Assembly: GCF_020882245.1 (NCBI RefSeq) | Contig: NC_083598.1 | Span: forward strand, 58,441,858-58,505,857 | DNA length: 64,000 nucleotides | Origin: Rhopalosiphum padi | Lineage: Eukaryota > Arthropoda > Insecta > Hemiptera > Aphididae | Direction: 5' to 3' | Shown here: positions 1-11,462 of the stretch, in pieces | Layout: every line of letters begins with the position of its first letter | How positions within the stretch are numbered: the first letter of the stretch is position 1 | Program-made: the position numbers and the translations under genes | Notes under the pieces: model-generated | What the model was told of the DNA's origin: nothing | The model's input: only the letters and a program-made list of their open reading frames with translations | Databases searched by the model: none

Positions 1-1848
1 AAATATTTAAAAGTTGAATCATTCAATTAATATTACATACTAAATAGTTAATAGATTATGATCTACGTATAATAAAGAAGGACCTACAAAATCAATAAAA
101 TTAATTTCTAAATACAAGTAGTTATTCACATTCGACTCGTTATATACACATGTGACTATATCATTACCGTTTCGGTACCATCCTGTTTAGGAATAATAGG
201 TACATACCTACTCATACTATTTATATAGGTTCTAATGTTAATATGTTCAGATAATTTGCGATATTAATATATATATATATAATAAATGCATCTATTTATG
301 GTATTATGCTATTGTTATTTTATCCTATAAGTGTATAGTCAAAATATTTTGAAAATTATATATGTATAAGAAATGCAAACATTAACATTTGTTGAAATTT
401 TCAAATAACTACAGTTATTCGTTTTTAAATTACTACAAAAAAAAACAAAAATCGGTTGAGCAGAAATAGTTTTCACAGAAATATGAAATGAATATCTAAT
501 AATGTCATCAAAATTCAAAATTCAGACAATTATAAAAAAATATTAATGCGTCTTTTCAGAAAACTTTTTATTTTTGTTAGGGATAAAAAAAACTTATACT
601 AGTCAAGTACTCGGCCAGTTAAAAATGAAAAATGCTATTTATACAATTAATATAAATATAAATTATTATATACAATGGGTCTGGTAATATACTAATATGA
701 GTTATGACGATTATGTATTTTTGGTTTCACGTATTTTATGCATCGCGCGTTCCGGAATAAAATATGCATACGTATACGTAACCGGCATGTAGCAGATTGT
801 CCGGTGCAATAAGTATGTATTAATTTTATGTCTAAAAAAGTAAATTAAAGCTCCAAAATTATAGAAAATCAAACTCACGTAAACATCGATTTTGTTTTTG
901 AACTCCACATCGCCGACCCAGGAACACCTTTCCTCGTCCGTCTTTACCACGTTTCGAATTGAAGATATTGAGATATTTCATAAAAATAAGCTGAACAGAA
1001 CGGCATATGCGTGTAAAATATTATATATATTAAAGTACGGTTTAACGATTTGTACGTCCATTTTTTTCTCCGTTAAAATTATTACAATCGTCAATCGTCT
1101 CCGACGAATAACGAAGATTGATGATTACCATAGATGATAGATTAATATGATAGATCCATATCCATAGATTATATACTGTATTATTATGTTGTAATATTAT
1201 TATTAGCCAGACATTTAAATTTATTCGGGAGTCTGCCGTTCGAAAGACTCAATTGTGTACTTATACAAATTTTATATGCACGACAAGGCGGAGGGCGGGG
1301 TAGATTGTATAGATGTTGTTCAGGACATTGAGACTAGACTCATTCAAAGTTTCTGCCATTGGCATCGCATAAATTAGTAATTAGTTGTTGTTATCGATAT
1401 TTTTCGCCCGTATTATTATTGAATGACACCAGTCTTCTCATTATTAATGTAAAAATATTATAATATTATCAATAATCAATATTAATATCGAAAACCATCA
1501 TAATTATTTTCCAAATAGACAAAAATATTAAATTATAGATACTACAATTTTCTTCAAACTTTTTTATTGCTTTACTACCTTTTTTTATGGTGAGTCCGTC
1601 ATCTCAAAGACCCCTAACGAGCCGCCACTGCAGGTGTTAATAAATTTATGGCATAAACAGCTTAAAAATAATCTACATATTATTTTGAACACTTCTCTGT
1701 TAGTGTTAAATAATAATACACAAATTGGTGTTTTTAAATAATATTTTTGTAATAAGTGAAAACAAAATAGATAATTATACCTATATAATCGTTATTTTTC
1801 GTTAAAATATACAGTTTTGTCAATATTCAAATTTGGTATATGTACTAA
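1..1848. other. AT-rich stretch, mostly without recognisable genes
   Basis: Very AT-rich, with no ORF that I can assign. Around 750-1120 CpG dinucleotides are more frequent than in the flanks, which in this window tends to mark gene starts; the possible exon there is listed separately. Near 1611-1632 the sequence reads, on the minus strand, like the end of a transposon (GTGGCGGCTC motif), but I could not find a partner end. Confidence 0.5.
879..977 (-). CDS. possible first exon of a minus-strand gene leaving the left edge
   Basis: On the minus strand an open stretch runs from a stop at 978-980 to a good splice donor (TAC|GTGAGT) at 879/878. One frame contains the segment TDEERCSWVGDVEFKNK; it has no ATG, so it would need an upstream exon. 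A second frame has an ATG near 985, so the reading frame is not decided. The block is CpG-enriched compared with its surroundings, as at other gene starts here. I do not recognise the protein and see no continuation in 1-870. It may equally be a 5' UTR exon or chance. Confidence 0.25.
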
Positions 1849-2070
1849 CAGTAGCGCCGAACACGGGTATGAACTGGGGAAAATTCCCCAGAAATATTTT
1901 TGGGTGGGTGGGTGATAATCAAAAATAGTTTGTTATGCAGTATCTTGTATGTATATAGTTAGAAATAAATATAGTACCATTCGATCGTAACTAACTAAAC
2001 ATTTTTTTAGTAGGTGGGTCTAACACCAGCATTTTTTTCCCATAACATGAAATATAGATCGGCGCCACTG
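1849..2070. mobile_element. 222-bp MITE with CAGTRGCGCCGA inverted ends
   Basis: The left end CAGTAGCGCCGA (1849-1860) and the right end TCGGCGCCACTG (2059-2070) are inverted copies with one mismatch. The interior has no coding potential and holds GGGTGGGTGGG-type G-rich runs. I could not define a clear target-site duplication, so the superfamily is open. Confidence 0.6.
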
Positions 2071-2375
2071 GACTTACGAATAACCTCTGAGACTGGGAGT
2101 GAGAATATGAATAAAGTTAAAACTTTTAAGCAATAATAATAATATAATAGTAGCTATAGCTAGTTATATAGTTGTACTAATAGTTATATAAGTTTCTGAT
2201 TAATATAAAAAAAACATAAGATGGTGACCAGACATGAGTTATGGCTATTTTAACTGAGAAGTGAAATGTTCAGTAACTTCAGTTACTAAATTTTAATTTT
2301 TTATTAGATGTATAAACAAAACCGAACATTATGAAAGTTTTATTTATGAAATAATTTATGCGTGTATTATTAAAA

Positions 2376-2670
2376 CATTAGGTTATAATAATAGAAAATA
2401 TTTTTTAATTGTCTATTAAACAAAAATCATATGGTTTATGCTAGATAACAACTGTTATACTAGTGTTACTACGATGTAATAACGTAAATTGATAATTAAA
2501 AATTAATAATACTAATTACAAAATTAATTAATTTGTAAAATCCTTATGATTATTTTAATCCCCCGTCAATTAGATCCTTATGCGTCATTTTAATCTCGCG
2601 TTAATTGTATCCTCTTGCGTCAGTTAGTCACCGGGATCTAGCTGTCGAGGGATCTATGTGACCGTTCACC
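2376..2670 (+). repeat. dispersed repeat copy A, upstream of EXOSC9
   Basis: This segment matches the reverse complement of 63692-64000 almost along its full length, with scattered substitutions and one gap of about 15 bp near 2484. The match stops sharply after GTGACCGTTCACC at 2670, which marks one element end. The end-proximal 120 bp holds degenerate direct repeats that start CGTCA/CGTTA, alternating with ATCCTTATG-like and TTAATC-like words. The last 12 bases can form a short stem (GTGA...TCAC). No coding capacity was seen. The end faces the EXOSC9 start codon, about 395 bp away. Confidence 0.8.
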
Positions 2671-3064
2671 AGATTTGACTAGCGTACACTATCATTCTAT
2701 GATAACAGCTCGCACTAAATACCGCATGTTTTCAGTTATGAGGAGGCAACTCAGACAACAAACATAGAATTTATTGGAGTCTGGAGAAGCAAAAGGACCT
2801 GCTAACTGAACACAACACTAGACATATACATTTTGTTCTTCAACTAAACCATTTAAAAAGATATGTATTAAAAAAGTGTATTATTAGGGATATCAGAACC
2901 AGTATACCATTAAAATAGTCAATTAGAGATAAGATTTAACATTTTAATAAACAGTAAAAATTTGAGTTTTTGTCAAAAAATTATTGACAAAACGAGTTGG
3001 TGGATTTATACGAAGTGTTAAAAAGACAATTTACTAACATTTAACAGTAGAAACAATCATTACA
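2671..3064 (+). promoter_or_regulatory. presumed promoter and 5' UTR of EXOSC9
   Basis: This is the gap between the end of the dispersed repeat and the EXOSC9 ATG. No upstream coding exon is needed because the ATG exon encodes the conserved N-terminus. I cannot place the transcription start. An in-frame upstream start is not evident. Confidence 0.4.
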
Positions 3065-5614
3065 ATGAATTTAAATCCTTTATCAGATTGTGAAAAAATG
3101 TTCATATTGGAAGCAGCATCTCAAAAAATTGTAAGTTCATCATTACTTATTTGAAATTTTGTTTCACATGTTTATTATTTGGTCAATGGTCAAGTGTGTC
3201 TTTAAATTTAAATAAATATTTTTTTTTAATTGTTTGTTTCAGCGTCTTGATGGTCGTAAAAAAGATGAATATAGACCACTAAAAATTGAATTTGGACTAG
3301 ACTGGGGTAATTGTCTAGTAACACTTGGTTGTACACGTGTCTTTACTCAAGTTAGCTGTGAAATATATCAACCTAACAATAGTCGTCCAAATGAAGGTGT
3401 ACTACAAATATCTGCTGAGTTAGCAGGAGACAACAAGCTTAACGATCTAACAAAAATAAATCAAGTTTTAGAAAGATTTTATAAAGATTCAAAATGTATA
3501 GATCTTGAAGCATTATGTATAATTGCCGAGGAAAAAGTATGATTAATTTATTTTATTTTTTGTAATTATATTGTGTTAAAATAGATCCCTATTATAAACA
3601 TTAATAAGATTAATATGCTTAAAATATAGCAGCGACCAAATAATAAGATTTTTTTGGATATTTGATTCAAAGATATTTCAACTACAAAAAATACATAAAT
3701 AAATCATCATAAAAAATATATTATTGATACGTTTTTGTGTTAAGATAATGTACATAATTCTGTTAAAATTAATATAAATAATTAATATTTTTTAATATAT
3801 ATATATTACCATTATAATGGTATACTTTATTTAATTATTTAAATTATTAATTATTAGTTGATTTTATATTTATATTCATACTAAATTATTGATGCTTACT
3901 GATAATATTTATAATTTTAATAATTTATAAATTTATAATAACTTTATCTATTTTTAAATTGCCAATTAAACCTAATCCTACACAGTTTAATTTAAATAAA
4001 ATAATTTAATTCATAAAGTTAAAGTATTAATTAAGATGTTTAAAAGTTTTTAAACTGGAGATTATTTACACTATATTAATGTATGTTAGTATGTACTTAA
4101 ATCGTGTTTTAAATATTTCTAGGTGTGGAAAATTAAAGTAGATTTGAGTGTTTTGAATATGGATGGTAATACTTTGGGATGTTGTTCAATTGCAACTTTA
4201 GCAGCATTGATGCATTTTCGGCATCCAGATGTTATGTCAACTGGAGAAAAAGTAATTGTCTATTCTAGTTCAGAGAGAGATCCTATACCATTATCACTTC
4301 ATCATCATCCAGTAATTGTAAACTTTGCAATTTTTGAAAAATAGTACGTTTTGTTGTTGTGCTATTCATAGTTTTTTTTATAATTAATATTCAGATTTGA
4401 TTTTAGTGATTTCATTATTTTGGATCCATCGTTTCTGGAAGACAAAGTCTGTGATAACAAATTGTCTATTTGTTTTAACAACCACAGAGAAATGTGTGGT
4501 GTTGACATTGAAGGATGTGCTTCTTTAAGTCAGGATCTTCTTATGAACTGTTCCAATCAGGCAGCTTCCATGGCTATTAAACTTGTAGATAAAATAAAAT
4601 CAGCTATACAAATTGATATTAAAAATCGGTAAGATTAATAATAATTAAATTAGTTAAACTTTAAATCATAAATTATTGACTATTGTAGGGTATTATCTGT
4701 AGGTATACTCCTCTTAACAATAATATTCTTAAAACTATTCAAATCTATTTCAAAGAAAATTGAATTTAAATCTAATTTATAAATATATATTAATACAACA
4801 GTTTTTTGGTTTTATTAAAAGATTTGTCAATTTACTAGTAACTAATCTTTAAATATGTTTAATATATTATTTTTGTTCTAGTAGTTCTAGTAAATCAGTT
4901 AAAGGTCTAGAACCAGCTGTTTCTGAAGATAATGGTCTAAAATTATGTTTGTCTGATAAATTAAAATTTGTCGGCCCATCCAATCGAGAAAATAAAATAG
5001 AAGAGATTGACGGTACCTATAGCATTTTATTTATTTATTATTGTAGGATATCATTTATACAGGATGATTCTTTTATCATGAACCACTCATTATTTCAAAA
5101 AGTATTCATGTTTTTGAAAATATTTTTTTACATTGTTTCAAGTTGTTAAAAAAATCAACATTTTTTTAAAAATATTATATTTTTAATCCTTATTTTTTTT
5201 AAGTTTTTTACTTTTTTGAATGACAACATAGTTTTAATTTCATATCTCAAAGCAGAACATTTTCTAAGTATTTTGATACATAAAAATCTAGTTTAGGGCA
5301 AGTAATTTATGAGTTATAGGTATTTTAAGTTTTGTTGCGCGGAGTCGGGTGGTACAGGGTACCCCGCAAAATGTTTGTTCACTACTCCGCTTGTCTAAAT
5401 TTTAAATACGTATAACTCATAAACTACTTGCCCTAAATTCGATTTTTATGTATCAAAATATTCAAAACATTATTCTGCTTTGGAATATGAAATTAAAATT
5501 GTATGTTGTCATTCAAAAAAGTAAAATACTTAAAAAAATATAAGGATAAAAAATTTTCAAAAACATGAATACTTTTTGAAATAACGAGTGGTTCATGATA
5601 AAAGAATCACTCCG

Positions 5615-5648
<34 letters not shown>

Positions 5649-7944
5649 ATCTTTACTGTAAGTATATGACTCTAAAATTTATTTTTTAAATTATTTGTAT
5701 CATTTCTTTATTATCCCAATTTTATCTAATCTATCCAAGGCCTCAACTGGAAATTAATTTCGAGTTGGGGGCGGTGTTTAACCCCCCCCAGGTACTGCCT
5801 CGAATTTATCCTTATAAATAAATCAAGTTATAATATCATAGTAAACATTTTAATTTGTTTTACTTGATTATTAATTGAATAAATATGGACTAAATACTTT
5901 TTATGTTATTAAAATAGGAATACTTGTAGACTTGTAATGAAAATTGTATTTATCATACAATTTGAATATAGTTATGACTGACTTTTTTTAACAACTGGAA
6001 TACACTGAATTATTTGAATATTAATCAATAAATTTAAATATTTGCAAGTTGAAAAAAGAAAGTATACACTTATAACTTATAAGCATCGGAAGATTTTTTT
6101 TTCTATTGTTGTAACATTACAAAACAATAAAGATTTGTTCTATTTACCCAACTTATTAATTTTTGTAGTCAAAATAACTGATAAGCATTTCAAAATATTT
6201 TTGTGTTGTAGAAAAAATGGTTGTTGATCAAGAAGTGATTAAGATAACTGATGGAACTGCATTCACAACTTCTCACAAATTGCATCAAACAAATGATATA
6301 AAACAAAATGAACGAAATGACGATTTAATTGTCATTGATCCTGAAAGTAGTGAATCATCATCAAGTGATGATAGTGTTGAAGTTGTTAGTCATTATAAAT
6401 TAGATGATATTAGACCTGTTATAGGCAAGTATGGTAAGTATTTTGGGTTTTGTAAAATATAATTATTTTATGAAGCTCATATTTTCATTAAATTATTTGT
6501 AAGTTAGTACTTTTTGGTTATCGACACCATATCTGAAATAGCTGTAGATAAATAAAGATGTTACCACACTTTTAAATATAATGATTGGCATTTGGCATCT
6601 TATATTGATGATAAATAACTAAAATCTAATAAAGCAAATATTAAATATTATGAAAACAATATTTTTTTCAAAGTTTCTAATTTATGCTTAAAGCTTATAC
6701 AATGCATTAAAATTGCATAGTAAAAGTCTTAACCTTGAAGTACTCATTTTAAAACATATTATGTACTTTGAAGTTTGAATGCATTGTACTAGAGCTCCCA
6801 AAAAAATAATTAATCCTGGTTTCTGGTCCAAGTCAAAACTTTTAACATGCCATTTACAGCAGCCTAACAAAAATCAACTTTTCTGTGAATTACCATACGA
6901 CACCATGTTCTTCAATAACGGAATTGTTCTTGATATTCTTTTGTTAGACAGATAATAAACTTAGTTATGATATAAAAACTATAAATTTATTTGATATCTT
7001 GATTGCTATTTGTAAAAGTTGTCAAATGTATGTATATTATTCCACTATAGCAAATTGAAATATTAACAATAACTGAAAAATACCTTAATTATTATTAGTT
7101 ATTACTAGAGCGCGGATTTCTATGCAATTGCATATTTTTTTCCTTTTAATATTTTTGGATTTTTGTCAGTCATCTTCACGAATCATCATAATATTAACTT
7201 TTAAGCTAATGGTGAAGTTTATTTTGCATATTTCTGCATATTTAAATGCTATTGCATATTTTTGCATATTTTGGCAAAATTCAAAATTTATTGCATATTG
7301 AAGCGAAAATTTAAAAAAAATGTATAAAATAATATTTTGTCAAGTAGAAAAATTAAAAGTAAATTTCGAAAACATTCAGCTCGAAGATCTTTATCAAGAC
7401 CCGACAATACTAAGTTGCTTCAAATATGCCCCAATAACTTCGGTTAACGTCAAACGTTCGTTCTCAGTCTTTAAAAATACGTAAACCGATAAACAACACA
7501 GCTTCATAAAAGAAAAACTTGAAATGCATATGATTATTCATTTTAAAAATAAATTAAGTTCAGAAAATTCCCTAATTTTTTTTTTATTAATTATTATAAT
7601 TTTTATTGTAAAATTTAAATAAATAAAAAATTCTTACATATTTCCATAATTTTGACTGCATATTTTTTTACATATTTTCATGATTTAGACTGCATATTGT
7701 TTGCATATTTTCATGATTTTTACTGCATATTATATGGCATATTTCGATAGTTTTAAGTGCATAAAAATCCACGCTTTAGTTATTACAATCTATACTCTAT
7801 ATCAATGTTTTAGGCATTTGAATCTCTTTTCTTAAATTATTTATTATTTTTTAAATAATTTTAATTAATAAATTTATTTGTGTACTATTTTTAGTTGTTT
7901 CTGATGATGACAATAGTGACTCAGGTACCATCATTTTGGATTAA
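3065..7944 (+). CDS. EXOSC9: exosome complex component RRP45 (EXOSC9), 7 coding exons
   Basis: Core subunit of the RNA exosome ring, which guides RNA to the 3'-5' nuclease in nucleus and cytoplasm; the RNase PH fold is non-catalytic in animals. Exons: 3065-3130, 3243-3536, 4123-4343, 4407-4628, 4882-5012, 6212-6433, 7895-7944. All junctions are GT-AG and phases agree, giving 401 residues (human protein about 439). The start is the ATG of MNLNPLSDCEKMF, followed by RLDGRKKDEYRP, the family signature at the RNase PH start. PNNSRPNEG in exon 2 and the NKHREMC-like stretch in exon 4 (FNNHREMCGVDIEG) also match the family. The acidic C-terminus holds DDLIVIDPESSES (about 348-360), a good SUMO-interaction-like motif that resembles the one in vertebrate EXOSC9. 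Introns 5 and 6 carry transposons. Candidate poly(A) signals AATAAA lie at 7952 and 8051. Confidence 0.93.
5056..5618. mobile_element. Tc1/mariner-like foldback MITE in EXOSC9 intron 5
   Basis: The two halves are inverted copies of each other: about 5056-5325 pairs with about 5395-5618, leaving a short unique centre around CGCGGAGTCGGG. The outer ends read TACAGGATGATTC and GAATCACTCCGTA and are flanked by TA, the usual Tc1/mariner target. The start TACAGGATG resembles the ends of the deleted mariner-like element at 40486. No transposase was seen. The right side runs into a TA microsatellite. Confidence 0.8.
5614..5642. repeat. (TA)n microsatellite
   Basis: About 29 bp of uninterrupted TA dinucleotides adjoin the right end of the foldback element. 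Confidence 0.9.
7106..7778 (+). mobile_element. hAT element remnant with 8-bp TSD in EXOSC9 intron 6
   Basis: The ends TAGAGCGCGGATTTCTATGC and the inverse of GCATAAAAATCCACGCTTTA are inverted repeats, flanked on both sides by an exact 8-bp duplication GTTATTAC (7098-7105 and 7779-7786). Inside, around 7380-7550 on the plus strand, a broken frame reads KYAPITSVNVKRSFSVFKN and then KEKLEMHMII. This matches the C-terminal dimerisation region of hAT transposases (PITSV.VERSFS). The transposase is otherwise deleted and has stops. Both flanks of the interior are unusually rich in TGCATATTT words, perhaps transposase-binding subterminal repeats. Confidence 0.85.
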
Positions 7945-8429
7945 ACAAGTAAATAAACTTTATAATTATGTGTAAAAATTTCAATTTGTACCTATATTAT
8001 TAAACTGTATTTTATAAATATGTTGTTTTTTTTAAACTATTTAACTTAATAATAAACCTGTATTAAGTATTTAAATGCTCATGTCATAAAATCAATGTTA
8101 AGTAGTATATGGCATAGGTGCCAGGTTTTAAAAAACTTAATGGGTACCTTGGTATCATAGGCATAAGTGCACTATTTGGGGGATGTGTAGTCCCTGGTCA
8201 ATACAAAGTCCCCGTAAAATCCAGTATTCTAATGGGTGCTTGAGGTTAAATACCTGTATATGGTGTAATATATGACAGTAAAAAAAGTAGCATATGTTGC
8301 TCATTACTATACTAAAGTTTTAAAGTTCCACCATGGTAACTTAGTTTTTATTTCTTGTAATTTTAGAGTTAATGGGTTAATAACTTAGAGGTAACAGTTA
8401 AATACTTAAATATTATGTTATATTCTATT
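7945..8429. other. EXOSC9 3' region, no gene seen
   Basis: AT-rich sequence after the EXOSC9 stop, with candidate poly(A) signals at 7952 and 8051. A block at about 8116-8260 (GCCAGGTTTT ... GGGGGATG) looks like an old insertion, but I cannot define its ends. Confidence 0.4.
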
Positions 8430-8590
8430 CAGAGCCGGCCTTAGGGTGGATCGAGGACTGGAGCAAATTGTATTCTTTTCTTTGTTTATTTTCGCCGAAA
8501 TATTATAGTATACAATAATGTATAATTTCATGAATATGAGGCCCAAAATGTCATACCGAAGCGCGAGGCCCCTGCCTAAGATCGGCACTG
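8430..8590. mobile_element. 161-bp hAT-like MITE
   Basis: The left end CAGAGCCGGCCTTAGG and the right end CCTAAGATCGGCACTG are inverted copies with three mismatches. The flanks ATTCTATT (8422-8429) and ATTTTATT (8591-8598) match at 7 of 8 positions, which fits an aged 8-bp hAT target duplication. There is no coding content. Confidence 0.75.
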
Positions 8591-10440
8591 ATTTTATTAT
8601 TACTTTGTATTAATTTATTCTCTTTGACAAAATTGTAAGCATTACATTTTAATGACAATACTATTTTCAGACTTACCAAAAATGTATTATCATTTATTGC
8701 AGTTCTTAATACAGTATTTTTAATTGAACTAATAATAACTATATTAAAAATTAAAATAATAGAATCTAATGCCATTGTGCTGAAATTGATTAATACTTGA
8801 AAATTGAATAATTTCCAAAGACTGATAGATTTTTTGGTTATTATCTTCATTGAAGCAATACATAAGCACTACTGACTAGATGTTTATTGTGATATATTTT
8901 AATATTAGCTAAGCTAAACATTCATTTTTTCACTGAGAAAATACATATTTTATACTAAATTGTATTCTATTTAGTACTAATATGGGTTTAACTAATATTT
9001 ATTATATATTATAAGTAACTGATTAAAAGTAATTGCCTATTTCTACAAATTACAATTACTCATACTGTCTATACTTTCATTTAATAATATCACCAACTCA
9101 CCAAAAATGATACACTTGAAATTTTTATTTTTTACTATTAGGTCATACATGATACGCTCTGTGTTTGACACTATTGTGTAGCCAGGTAGTAGGTACTATT
9201 GAATTGTAGGTAATAACATTGATTATAATATCACAGATATATAGATACAGAACTTATTATCTATAAATAAACCTATTCTATATTTCTGTGTATAATATAG
9301 TAGGTATTTACTATTAATAATCAATGGTAATAGTAAATTGCCTTAATAAAGGCAAAACATAATCTTTGTCAAGATTAGATATTGTCTATTTTGTATTAAT
9401 ATTAGATGAAAAATCTTAATTATTTCCAAATTTATTATATAGTAAATTCATTGCCTTCTTGGAATTAGGTGAGAGATAAGGATGAACCACAATAACACCA
9501 TTTGCAAGATTAAACTTCTGTAATCTACGCAGCAATTTATGTTGTATTTTTTTTTATTATGTTTTATATAGTATGTCATTGTCGTATGAATAGTGGAGCA
9601 CAAAGAATGTCTAAATTCATTTTTTGGACCATACCCTATAGTTTGGACTTTCAACTCGAATATTGACTATTGTCAGATTGATTTACTTGTACATATTTGT
9701 ATACATATTTATTTATTTCGTTAAGTGCAATAGTGCATATTTATAAAAAAAAATAGATTGATAAAATAGCCTTGATTCTTAACCAATCTATGATCTGGAA
9801 CTGCCATTACTCCAACTCAAGGTGTATTGATACAATACACTTTGTTTCAATTTTTTTTTTGTTTTAATTACAATGTTCTATCGGCAATACAATTTTTATC
9901 AAACTTCAGCACTAATGTCCTATATTACCAACTGATTATATAAATATATTACAAAATTAAGCAGTTAAAACCAATCACAAGTCGGGCAATGACAATAACT
10001 CATAAGGTAAAACAAAAATTATGCCTAAATCCTGATTATGGGAAGAGGACATACGGACAACAAGGCTTGAGACTTTTTTAAATAGTCATCTTATTTTACA
10101 CCATACACCTATAATTTAATATTATGTTTACAATTAAAGAAAATATCTAATACCTCCAATCCTTAATATGAATATAGTTTTTTAAAAAAAATCTTGAGAT
10201 TTTAAAAATCATTCAAATTATCAGATTAAATTTATGCCAAATCTATTCTGTGTTTGTACGATGTGAATATGTGATACAAAAATTAACTTCCGAAAAGCTA
10301 GAATTTTTTTTTTAAATTGAGTACTTTATGACATATTTAGATGTCTTATGAAAATTAAAATACAATTATACTACTCATTTTTCATTCTCATTGGGTTCAA
10401 AAAAAAAATAATATTGACATGAGCCCCAACAATTTTAATT
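8591..10440. other. AT-rich intergenic stretch, nothing recognised
   Basis: No ORF with family resemblance and no convincing exon, RNA gene or paired repeat ends. The short minus-strand frame around 9448-9654 is not conserved-looking. Confidence 0.5.
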
Positions 10441-11397
10441 CCGGTTTGTCTATGCGACTATGCCAACGAATTCATAATTTACAACGGCAGGCGGCAGCTT
10501 AATAGCACCAACTGCAAGCTTAAATCTTGGACTATTTAATTCGATGTTTATTATTTAATTAATATTATATCAATTATGATCTAAGCGACAAATTAAAACC
10601 ACAGATATGTAAAACAGCAATATCATCCAATGCTGTATTTTTGACTGTTGCGATATTTTTTAAATCAAAACATTCAAAACTGAACGAACAACACGATATT
10701 GCATTTTTTGTAAAACCTGTCGCGGTCACACCTCCTACACAACGCGCCCATTGTTGTCTGCACTGTAACCATGTGTATGACCATTTTGTGCGCCGACTAC
10801 TGTTTTTGTTATTCGTTCTTGTTATTGGACCATCTGCTGTGTATTGACTATCGAGTGAGTATCCCATTCCGCGATTCCTCCTGGCTATTGCCTACTCATT
10901 CTCTATTGTTCTGCCCTCACTCGGTCACGTTTAGCGTGGTCGCTCATCGAAAGTGTTTTTTTGACCATTAGCGTTCTATTAAACAGTCGTTTTTTTACCA
11001 TCGTCGCCGTACGTTTGCTGCGCGACGAGACGGATCGTCTGCACATAGACTACACACTGTGCGTGCGGTTTAAACCCGCATAATCTTGGCAACAGATTCA
11101 TGAATCGCTGGTGAGTAATACGGGGAAAACGATAGCCGCGCGCTCGTTGTTTACTCGACGACAGAATTTATCAATAATCGCCCAAGGTCATGCGCAGTAT
11201 TTCACGAACGGATCCGATTTTTTACTCTTCCCCGTCATGCCGGCGTCCCGTTCGTCAAATCGAATCAGAAAAAAATTAATAAAAACTTCTGTTTACATTC
11301 AAGTGTCAACCCCTCCCCACCACTCTCGGAGCCCTTCCACCGCCCGCTCTCTTGTCGCATGATCACATCACAAACCTTTCGGTATGTTTCAGGCTAA
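10441..11397 (+). promoter_or_regulatory. CpG-rich promoter/5' UTR block for WIPI2 and possibly TTC14
   Basis: Base composition changes sharply to CpG-rich sequence from about 10.7 to 11.4 kb, right before the first WIPI2 coding exon. A strong donor (GCTG|GTGAGT) lies at 11110/11111 and an acceptor (TTTCAG|GC) at 11392/11393, so a spliced 5' UTR is likely. The same donor could also join the acceptor at 14497 in front of the TTC14 ATG, because no other promoter-like block lies between the genes. ORFs in this block are short and look like composition effects. Confidence 0.55.
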
Positions 11398-11462
11398 ATG
11401 AACCTCTCAAATTCTGATCTGAACGAGCGCTTGTACTTTATCAACTTTAACCAAGACAGCAC
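11398..11462 (+). CDS. WIPI2: WIPI2 coding exon 1 (distant)
   Basis: It encodes MNLSNSDLNERLYFINFNQDS plus two bases of a Thr codon, followed by the donor GTAAGT. Only this exon supplies the FNQD part of the first propeller strand, and its phase fits exon 2 at 28728. It is placed separately because it lies 17 kb from the rest of the gene. Confidence 0.85.

Noticed and set aside
5731..5815. GC-richer patch with GTTGGGGGCGG and CCCCCCCC runs in EXOSC9 intron 5
   Set aside because: Resembles the G-rich ends of small transposons, but I could not find paired ends or a duplication.
9448..9654. 68-residue minus-strand ORF
   Set aside because: Not linked to splice sites or a family; isolated in AT-rich sequence.
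10574..11362. ORFs of 66-97 residues before WIPI2
   Set aside because: They lie in the likely 5' UTR/promoter, overlap on both strands and show no similarity I recognise.
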